From contig JADJPM010000004.1 of the NCBI GenBank assembly GCA_016713245.1, positions 62,001 to 126,000 of the forward strand: a DNA stretch of 64,000 nt. The letters are read 5' to 3'. Below the pieces are notes generated by a model that was not told where the DNA came from, did not search any database, and saw only the letters and a list, made by a program, of their open reading frames with translations. The stretch comes from Verrucomicrobiaceae bacterium (GTDB taxonomy: Bacteria; Verrucomicrobiota; Verrucomicrobiia; Verrucomicrobiales; Verrucomicrobiaceae). Shown here piece after piece: positions 58,060 to 64,000 of the stretch. A program made the translations under genes and the position numbers. Within the stretch, counting starts at the first letter, position 1; the number at the start of each line of letters is the position of its first letter.

Positions 58060-58255
58060 AGGCCCAAGGAAAGACGCTTTTTAAGCGCCTCCGGGCAGTT
58101 GCAAACCGCCCCTCCTTGCGGGGAAAGCGCACCGCGAGAGATGAAAAAGGCGCAAGAGCGCTGAAATCAGAACTCTCGCGCCTTCTTCATCTCTGGCGGT
58201 GCTCCTCATCCCAGCCCGCGAAAGAGCCGCAGGGGCTCGTCAAGTGGCTGGAACG
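58060..58255. repeat. Hairpin repeat element, copy B, interrupted by a 21-bp-arm hairpin
   Basis: The first 81 bp match copy A. Then a segment of about 85 bp interrupts, containing 58138-58158 and its near-perfect inverse 58173-58193 (two mismatches). After CCCGCGAAAGAG the match to copy A resumes at CCGCAGGGG. This fills most of the 412-bp gap between the DUF2281-like gene and the Imm26-like gene; the last 130 bp hold no feature I can name. Confidence 0.8.
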
Positions 58256-58406
58256 CCAAGGGAAAAGTCGGAAGGTATATGACTCAACAAGGCAACCAAT
58301 TGCCTGCGTGGTTGTGTCGAAGAGCTTTTAAAGCTTCAGTTTCTGCCTGCAATAACCCTCAAAAGCTGTGGACTCATCGGATTCCTAGCGAGTTTAATAC
58401 TCCATA

Positions 58407-58871
58407 ATGAAGTCGCCGACATTTCCATTTCACCCTAAATCGACAGTGCATCTTGAACCCGGAATGTTTTGGGAGATTCCCCTCGATTCAGGGAAATTTG
58501 CAGCGGGCGTGATTCTCCAAAAGGATCCACACTCGCGAACGGGTTTTCTCGCAGGTCTGCTAAATTGGATAGGCGATGAACAACCAACCCCAACCTCTTT
58601 GAAGAATGCGGGTCTCGTGCGGCAAGGAACAGTGCATTTTAAGACCATCAAGGAAACAGGTGGAGCTGTGCAAGGAATCTTGAACCTCTCTGAATATGGG
58701 ATTGTTCCATTCATGGAGCGTGAACACAACTCTCCCCGTGCTCCAGTTATCCAAGGCTATTATCGAGCAGATGTCGATTTGTCCGAAGAAGAACGGATGA
58801 AACTAAGAGTTGCTTCGGGCTGGGGATACAAGGTGATCAAAATCCTGGCTGAAAAGCTTAACGGAGCCTGA
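58407..58871 (+). CDS. Imm26-like immunity family protein
   Basis: This 154-residue protein has FWEIPLDSGKFAAGVILQ near the N-terminus, resembling the opening strands of immunity-26 family proteins (P-G-D-v-F-x-I-P-L-x-d-G-x-y). The next helix contains LLNWIGDEQPTP, and the end is helical (SEEERMKLRVASGWGYKVIKILAEKL). Lower GC and the lack of a cognate polymorphic toxin suggest an orphan immunity gene acquired by transfer. The match is from memory and weak. Confidence 0.5.
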   Translation: MKSPTFPFHPKSTVHLEPGMFWEIPLDSGKFAAGVILQKDPHSRTGFLAGLLNWIGDEQPTPTSLKNAGLVRQGTVHFKTIKETGGAVQGILNLSEYGIVPFMEREHNSPRAPVIQGYYRADVDLSEEERMKLRVASGWGYKVIKILAEKLNGA

Positions 58872-58947
58872 TCGGTGGCACGTTTTGTCCCAAGTTGCTG
58901 CAAAACGTCCAATGAGAAGACGCATCTCCCAGCGTTTCATCTCCCGC

Positions 58948-61548
58948 ATGAAGCTGCTACTTGCCTCTCTCGTCCTCTCCTCTCCCGCTTTCGCCATCAC
59001 CTTGCTCGACGCGGGGAAATCGGACTACCAGATTGTTTTGCCGGATGCGCTGCCTTCACCGGCGTTGGACGAAAGTCTCGTGCAGACGGCGCGATTGCTA
59101 CAAACGGCGTTTTTGGCGAACAAGGCCGAGGTCGCGGTCGTGCGGGAAAAGGAGCGTGATGCGGCGAAACCGGCGTTGATGCTCGGGAATACGCAGTTCG
59201 CGCAGAAGAACGGTCTCGATGTGACGAAGCTGCGGGATTGGAGCTTTGTGCATCGGGTGATGGGCAAGGATGTGATCATCGCGGGGCATGATCATCCCTC
59301 GAAGGCACCGACGGACAACAAGCGCAGGCCGAATTGGGATCGCGTGGGCACGGCGAAGGCGACGGTGGATTTTGCGCGGCAGTTCATGGGCGTGCGCTTT
59401 TTGTATCCCGAGCTGCCGGGCTACACGCCGGTGAGCGGCGCGGCGAAGATCGACCTGCTGGCTTCGCCCGCGATCGAGTTTCTGCCGATGAAGACGATGA
59501 CGGTGCCGGAGTCGCTGAACGTGACCACGTCGCCACTGCTCCGGGTGAACACGGCGCATCCGGCGGGTGCGTCGTTTTATGATCTCGCGCACAATCGCTT
59601 TCCGCGCGTGGACGAGCAGTTCGGCGGTCACACGTGGGAGCGGGCGGTGCCGGCGGAGTTGTTTGCGGAGCACCCGGAATACTTCGCGCTGATCAGCGGC
59701 TCGCGTTTGAAGCCGGAGGGCAACGCGCAGTATTGTTTGTCGAACCCCGACGTGCAGGAGCGCATCTACCGCGATCTCGCGGGCTTCTTCGACAAAGGCT
59801 ACGATAGCGTCGATCTCGGCCAGCCGGACGGCTTTCGCGAGTGCCAGTGCGAGAAGTGCGACGCGCTCCACGGCACCGGCAAAGACTGGTCAGAGAAGAT
59901 CTGGATCACCCACCGCGATGTCGCGCGGCGTTTGGAGAAGTCGCATCCGGGCAAGCAGGTGACGATGATGAGCTACATCCTCACCGCCGCGCCGCCGAAG
60001 ACCTTCAAAGCATTCCCCGCGAACACCTGCATCATGCTCACCGGCACGAATGAGGAGGACATTGCGCCGTGGCGTGGCATCGACGTGCCGCGCGGATTCA
60101 CCGGCTACGTTTACAATTGGTGCCCGAACCTCGGCACGCGCTACACGCCGATGCGCACGCCCGGCTACATCGAGCAGCAGGTGCAAAGGCTCGCCGTGAA
60201 CCGCATCCAGTCGCTCTACCGCGACGGCCCTGGCCAGCTCTTCGGCCTCGAAGGCCCCGTCTATTACACCATGGGCCGCATGTTTGACGATCCGCCAAAC
60301 AACCACGCCAAAGACCTCGTTCCCGAGTTCTGCGAGGCCGCGTTTCAAAACAAGAGCATCGCCTTCTACATGCGTGCCTTTTACGACGAACTCTACAACG
60401 CCATCGCGCTCTACTCCGACCACCTCGGCACGCGCACCGACGTGTGGACCTTCAAAGCGTTGCCCACCGATGCTCGCGGACGCAAAACGGTCACCGATCC
60501 CTTTCAGCTCATCGCCTTCCTCTACACGCCGCGCATGCTCGCCGCGATGGAGGCCCATCTCGCGCAGTCCGAGAAGCTCGCCACCACGCCGAAGGTGAAG
60601 ACACGCCTCGCGCTCGTGCGCACCGAGTTCGACTACTTGAAGCACTTCGCGAAAGTCGTGCACCTGCATCAGGCTTATCAAATGCTGCCAGACACCGGCT
60701 CGCTGCATCGCCTGCTCGATGCCATCGACGCGCGAAACGCCTTCATCGCCACGCTTTACGTCAAAGGGCATCAAAAAGAGTGGAACCACATTCTGTTCCC
60801 CTTTCCCGGCCACGACGCGAAGCACCTCCAACTCGCCCACGACGGCTACCAGGAGCCCTACGCCAGCACCTGCTTCAACTGGGACACCAAGGCCATGCGC
60901 AACGCCCCGCCCATGGGCCTCAAGAAACTCACCATCGCCAAAACGACCGCGAAACTCACGCTCGACAGCCCCGAATGGCAAAACGCCACCGCGCATGCCC
61001 TCACGCTCCTCCCGCCGCTGCACACGCTGCCGCGCCACACGACGATCCGCCTCCTCTACGACGACAAAGCCCTCCACCTCCGCGCCGAGGCCGAACTCGG
61101 CGACACCACCCCCTTCGCCGCCTTCAACCGCGACCGCGTCCTCACCAACCAAGAAGCCATCGACCTCTATCTCGCCCCCAATCCCGCCCAACCCCTTTTC
61201 TACCGACTCACCCAAGGCGCGAACGCCGCCTCCAAATACGACGCCCTCAACGGCCGCATCACCGACGTCATGGACCCGCGCCACGGCAAAGACGACCCCA
61301 CCTGGAACGGCGACTGGACCAGCGAAACCCGCGTCGATGCAAAGACCAAACGCTGGCAAGCGCATCTCGTGATTCCCTTCGCCACCCTCGGCGTCGAGTC
61401 CCCCACCAAAGGCATCACCTGGAAAGCCAACTTTGGTCGCAATCAAGCCTTGCCTCGCGAAATCATCGACCGCGCGATCTGGTCGTCATCGCTCACCAGC
61501 ACGAGCATGGATAACACGACCGTGATGGGCGAGATCGTGTTTGAGTGA
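58948..61548 (+). CDS. DUF4838-type secreted glycoside-hydrolase-like protein
   Basis: This 866-residue protein has the signal MKLLLASLVLSSPAFA, followed by an alpha-glucuronidase-like N-terminal domain (about 25-160, with ARQFMGVRFLYPELPGY). The large central domain, residues ~200-520, contains EHPEYFALISGSR, VDLGQPDGFRECQCEKCDAL and MMSYILTAAPPKTF, the layout of DUF4838 proteins. A C-terminal CBM9-like domain (about 680-866, TKRWQAHLVIPFATLG ... WKANFGRN) probably binds carbohydrate. The exact substrate is unknown. The start is the ATG at 58948; an ATG at 58912 would add 12 basic residues and is possible. Confidence 0.78.
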   Translation: MKLLLASLVLSSPAFAITLLDAGKSDYQIVLPDALPSPALDESLVQTARLLQTAFLANKAEVAVVREKERDAAKPALMLGNTQFAQKNGLDVTKLRDWSFVHRVMGKDVIIAGHDHPSKAPTDNKRRPNWDRVGTAKATVDFARQFMGVRFLYPELPGYTPVSGAAKIDLLASPAIEFLPMKTMTVPESLNVTTSPLLRVNTAHPAGASFYDLAHNRFPRVDEQFGGHTWERAVPAELFAEHPEYFALISGSRLKPEGNAQYCLSNPDVQERIYRDLAGFFDKGYDSVDLGQPDGFRECQCEKCDALHGTGKDWSEKIWITHRDVARRLEKSHPGKQVTMMSYILTAAPPKTFKAFPANTCIMLTGTNEEDIAPWRGIDVPRGFTGYVYNWCPNLGTRYTPMRTPGYIEQQVQRLAVNRIQSLYRDGPGQLFGLEGPVYYTMGRMFDDPPNNHAKDLVPEFCEAAFQNKSIAFYMRAFYDELYNAIALYSDHLGTRTDVWTFKALPTDARGRKTVTDPFQLIAFLYTPRMLAAMEAHLAQSEKLATTPKVKTRLALVRTEFDYLKHFAKVVHLHQAYQMLPDTGSLHRLLDAIDARNAFIATLYVKGHQKEWNHILFPFPGHDAKHLQLAHDGYQEPYASTCFNWDTKAMRNAPPMGLKKLTIAKTTAKLTLDSPEWQNATAHALTLLPPLHTLPRHTTIRLLYDDKALHLRAEAELGDTTPFAAFNRDRVLTNQEAIDLYLAPNPAQPLFYRLTQGANAASKYDALNGRITDVMDPRHGKDDPTWNGDWTSETRVDAKTKRWQAHLVIPFATLGVESPTKGITWKANFGRNQALPREIIDRAIWSSSLTSTSMDNTTVMGEIVFE

Positions 61549-61557
61549 TCAAGGCCT

Positions 61558-61680
61558 CACGTCGTCGGCGAAAGAGTCGGCTTCAATGGCACCAGCCTCT
61601 GCGAGGTCAGCCCCGGCAAGCTGCACGACATCCACGACGCGCCAAAGATGACTGCGATGGCGATCGAGGTGCGCGGGTGA
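61558..61680 (+). pseudogene. 3' end of a sialidase-like gene (tail remnant)
   Basis: The 41 in-frame codons end in TGA and correspond to 55425-55553: VGFNGTSLCEVSPGKL ... IHDAPKMTAMAIEV compared with VGFNYTSIREISPGKL ... IHDAPKMNAMVIEV. It is about 80% identical at nucleotide level by eye. No upstream portion is present; it begins 9 bp after the DUF4838-like stop. Confidence 0.85.
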
Positions 61681-61739
61681 AGTGAGGGGAATGCGTCTCT
61701 CTCTGTCAGATCATCGAAGGCTTGTTCGTTCCAGCCTGC

Positions 61740-62858
61740 ATGATGAAAATGCTCCTTTCTCTCCTGCTCGCCGTCACCGCTTTCGCTGCGAATGAATCAC
61801 CTGAAGATGTGAAGCGGCGTGAGGCGATTCCTTTTGGCGGTGACTTCAAACCGAACCCGAAAGTCGGCGCGTTTGTCGTCGTGGGGCATGGGGCACGCAT
61901 TTTGGTGTCGAAGGACGATGGCAAGACGTGGACGCAGAGCTTTTTCGCCGCGCCGGGGGCGGATCATGGGCCGTGGGCGACGAAGGCGGTCGCTTACTCG
62001 GGTGGTGTGTTCGTGGTGCCCGTCGGCTGGGGTGCGCCGACGATTTATCTGGCCTCCGACGACGCGGTGAACTGGCGTCATCTCACCAAAGGCACCGCGA
62101 AGCTGCCGGAGGGCAAGGGCGATGCTCGCGTGATGCCCGGCACGTGGGGCATCGCGGCGGGAAAAGGCACCTTCGTCGGCAGCGGCTACATGACCTTCTG
62201 CGCCACGAGCGATCTGGGGCAGAGCTTCAGCTCCTTCGGCATGTGGGGCGCGTTCAAAGCCGATCCACGGGGCAAGCTGAGCACGCATCACGTCGGCGCG
62301 GTGTATTGCGGCGACGCTAGCGGGCGCTTCCTCGCGCTCGGTGACAATCGCGGCGACTCCGGCGCGAAGTTTGGCAACCTCTTCGCCAGCGATGACCTCG
62401 GCAAGACCTGGAAATGGCTCGCGCCGAAAGGGCTCGATGCCTCCACTGGTCGCGGCGAGTTACTCTGCAACGGCCGCCTGCTCGTCATGACCGACAAAGA
62501 CGCCGCAAACGCCTGGACCAGCTCCGACGCCGGCGAAACCTGGACCGGCCCGCACGCCACCGGTATGCAACGCGCGAGCTTGAGCGTCGTGGGCAATGAG
62601 TTCTGGCTCTGCGGCAAAAAATCCCGAGCCAGCACCGACGGCCAAACCTGGCGTGACCTCCCCACCGCCGTGCCCGAAGGAAAAGTCATCGCCAGCGACA
62701 AGGGAACGCTCATCAGCATCCACCAACAGCGCACGAACATCCAACGCAGCACCGACGGCGGCAAAACCTGGCAGCAAGTGCATCAATACACTCCACCCGA
62801 CATCAAAGGCGGCGCTCAAGGCCTGCGTGCCGGCGCGTGGGGCTTGGTGGCTCCGTGA
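61740..62858 (+). CDS. Secreted Asp-box (sialidase-fold) protein
   Basis: This 372-residue protein has a signal (MMKMLLSLLLAVTAFAAN) and a beta-propeller with Asp-box repeats SKDDGKTW, SDDLGKTW (in ASDDLGKTWKW), SSDAGETW and STDGGKTW. Asp-box propellers occur in sialidases and in glycan-binding or photosystem-assembly-like proteins; catalytic residues could not be assigned, so it may be a binder. The ATG at 61740 is followed directly by a second ATG at 61743, so either may be used. The frame also extends to a TTG at 61722, an unlikely start. It shows only distant resemblance to the gene at 53943. Confidence 0.72.
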   Translation: MMKMLLSLLLAVTAFAANESPEDVKRREAIPFGGDFKPNPKVGAFVVVGHGARILVSKDDGKTWTQSFFAAPGADHGPWATKAVAYSGGVFVVPVGWGAPTIYLASDDAVNWRHLTKGTAKLPEGKGDARVMPGTWGIAAGKGTFVGSGYMTFCATSDLGQSFSSFGMWGAFKADPRGKLSTHHVGAVYCGDASGRFLALGDNRGDSGAKFGNLFASDDLGKTWKWLAPKGLDASTGRGELLCNGRLLVMTDKDAANAWTSSDAGETWTGPHATGMQRASLSVVGNEFWLCGKKSRASTDGQTWRDLPTAVPEGKVIASDKGTLISIHQQRTNIQRSTDGGKTWQQVHQYTPPDIKGGAQGLRAGAWGLVAP

Positions 62859-62860
62859 GG

Positions 62861-62879
62861 GTGGCGAAACGGTCGCCAC
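62861..62879. terminator. Hairpin after the Asp-box protein gene
   Basis: GTGGCGA (62861-62867) pairs with TCGCCAC (62873-62879), 2 bp after the stop. There is no T tract, so terminator function is uncertain. Confidence 0.4.
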
Positions 62880-62959
62880 GATGGAGCTCCCGTGCCCCCA
62901 AGTGATGAGAGATTCGTGTTTTCCGCGTAGCGATTCCCGAACACAATGAGATCAAGCTC

Positions 62960-63430
62960 ATGACCATCTTGGTGATTGCAGATGAAGAGTCCAGAATCGG
63001 GGCGATTGAATGCGGCCCGGTCGATGTGTTGATCTCATGCGGGGATCTCTATGACGCGGCCATTCGCCGGGCCATGGCTCACTATCAACCACGTCATACT
63101 CTCGCGGTTCGTGGAAACCACGATCCAGACTGCCTTTTTGGCGCTGGCATCATCGACTTGCACCTGAGAACGCATGAGATCGAAGGAGTGACCTTCGGTG
63201 GCTTCAAGGGAAGCTGGCGCTACAAACCCAAGGGACATCACTTGTTTGATCAGTTTGAGGTCTCCAGCCTGCTGCGTGGATTTCCCCCAGTGGATGTGTT
63301 TGTGGCACATAACTCGCCGGCCGGAATCCACGAGAGGGACCGCGAAACACACCAAGGTTTCGAGGGCTTTTTGACTTACATCGACCGGACATCTCCCTCT
63401 CTTTTCATTCATGGTCACCAACATTTGTAA
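62960..63430 (+). CDS. Metallophosphoesterase, truncated by a premature stop
   Basis: This 156-residue calcineurin-like phosphoesterase has ISCGDLYD, AVRGNHD, VAHNSPAG and LFIHGHQHL, all metal-binding motifs of the family. The stop at 63428-63430 falls directly after the last motif. The same frame continues with 31 codons including ILGVYGERLVQME, the normal C-terminal strand, to a TGA at 63524-63526 that overlaps the sulfatase start. It is therefore a full-length gene with one in-frame TAA. The truncated product retains its metal site and may fold poorly. Confidence 0.78.
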   Translation: MTILVIADEESRIGAIECGPVDVLISCGDLYDAAIRRAMAHYQPRHTLAVRGNHDPDCLFGAGIIDLHLRTHEIEGVTFGGFKGSWRYKPKGHHLFDQFEVSSLLRGFPPVDVFVAHNSPAGIHERDRETHQGFEGFLTYIDRTSPSLFIHGHQHL

Positions 63431-63525
63431 CTGCAGAGCCATCGGGTCTGGACCCAGATCCTGGGTGTCTATGGCGAACGGCTCGTTCAGATGGAGACTG
63501 AACTCGAATCTCAAACACCCACCTG

Positions 63526-64000
63526 ATGAAAATTCTCCTCGCCGCGATCCTTTCCTCATTCCTCATTCTGGTTTCGTCATTCGCGGCGCAGCCGCGCCCG
63601 AACATCCTCTTCATCCTCACGGATGACCAAGGCTGGGCCACGCTGGGCTGTTATGGCTCGAAGAAAGTGCCCACGCCGAATCTGGACCGGCTGGCGGGCG
63701 AGGGCGTGAGGTTCACAGATGCGTATGTGATGCCGCAGTGCACGCCGACGCGTGCCGCGTTGCTCACCGGACAGCACACGGCGCGCAACGGCATGTGGCA
63801 TGTCATTCCGTGGTATGGACTGCCGTGGGCGCGGATGCAGGAGCCGGCGTTTCGCGAGCAATTGCCGCGCGAGTGGCCCACGTTGCCGAAGCGGCTGCGG
63901 AAGGCCGGTTACGCGACGGGCATGGCGGGCAAATGGCATCTCACCTCGGGCGCGGATGGCGATTATGTGCAGTTGAGGGCCGGTGACGCGCATGGCTTCG
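63526..64000 (+). CDS. Secreted sulfatase (arylsulfatase family), 3' end beyond window
   Basis: 158 codons are visible and the frame is open to the window end. The signal peptide is MKILLAAILSSFLILVSSFA. NILFILTDDQGW provides the metal-binding Asp pair, and PQCTPTRAALLTGQHTARNG contains C-x-P-x-R, whose Cys is oxidised to formylglycine by the family's maturation enzyme. GMAGKWHL is the next conserved block. It would remove sulfate esters from polysaccharides in the periplasm or outside. The start overlaps the ancestral TGA of the metallophosphoesterase by 1 bp (TGATG). The signal-peptide region matches an intergenic repeat at 26544-26570. Confidence 0.9.
   Translation, partial: MKILLAAILSSFLILVSSFAAQPRPNILFILTDDQGWATLGCYGSKKVPTPNLDRLAGEGVRFTDAYVMPQCTPTRAALLTGQHTARNGMWHVIPWYGLPWARMQEPAFREQLPREWPTLPKRLRKAGYATGMAGKWHLTSGADGDYVQLRAGDAHGF

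Noticed and set aside
59890..61446. 518-codon minus-strand frame.
   Set aside because: It is the shadow of the DUF4838-type gene; Gly/Val/Glu-rich without domains.

Overview
The window is GC-rich (a visual estimate of 60-65%) and looks like a chromosome segment from a Verrucomicrobiota bacterium, probably a Prosthecobacter/Verrucomicrobium-like genus. This is an inference from four things: a giant SdrD/GEVED/putative-Ig surface protein, a cluster of secreted carbohydrate-active proteins with a sulfatase, very weak Shine-Dalgarno sequences, and many short-hairpin intergenic repeats. No rRNA, tRNA, CRISPR array, integrase or transposase was recognised.

Layout. (1) 3-26543 is one reading frame that is already open at the left edge. 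It encodes at least 8,846 residues of a modular extracellular protein with about 57 Ig-like repeats. A membrane-anchored HExxH metallopeptidase follows 30 bp later. (2) 28041-46320 is mostly core chromosome: inositol-monophosphatase family, CoaB-type enzyme, pseudopilin, class A PBP with an eroded transpeptidase motif, a large membrane protein, DctA, Apt, GlnD, an AEC transporter and HemC. Repeat-rich intergenic regions interrupt it. (3) 46456-53882 is an accessory island. It begins with an intact secreted N,N-dimethylformamidase-like gene whose 3' end recurs three times downstream (48393-48491, 50214-50475, 52956-52984). These tails separate a RelE/ParE-type toxin-antitoxin pair, a hipBA pair, and a cassette holding a clear SeqA homologue plus an AbiEii-like remnant. 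(4) 53943-64000 is a polysaccharide-degradation neighbourhood: two sialidase-fold proteins, a secreted esterase, a DUF4838-type protein and a sulfatase cut by the right edge. PIN-type toxin-antitoxin pairs, an Imm26-like orphan and hairpin repeats sit among them. It contains a second recurring gene tail (61558-61680, from the sialidase gene).

How the genes work together. The left half builds surface and envelope structures: the giant adhesin-like rod, protease, pseudopilin and PBP. The right half encodes secreted glycan catabolism, with sialidase and esterase translationally coupled and metallophosphoesterase and sulfatase ancestrally coupled. The island between them has collected addiction and defence modules next to recurring 3' gene ends. 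The most notable points are the SeqA homologue outside Gammaproteobacteria, the repeated gene tails bounding toxin-antitoxin cassettes, the PBP without its SxxK motif, the 21-bp periodic array before apt, and the family of three-base-loop hairpins at several intergenic sites.
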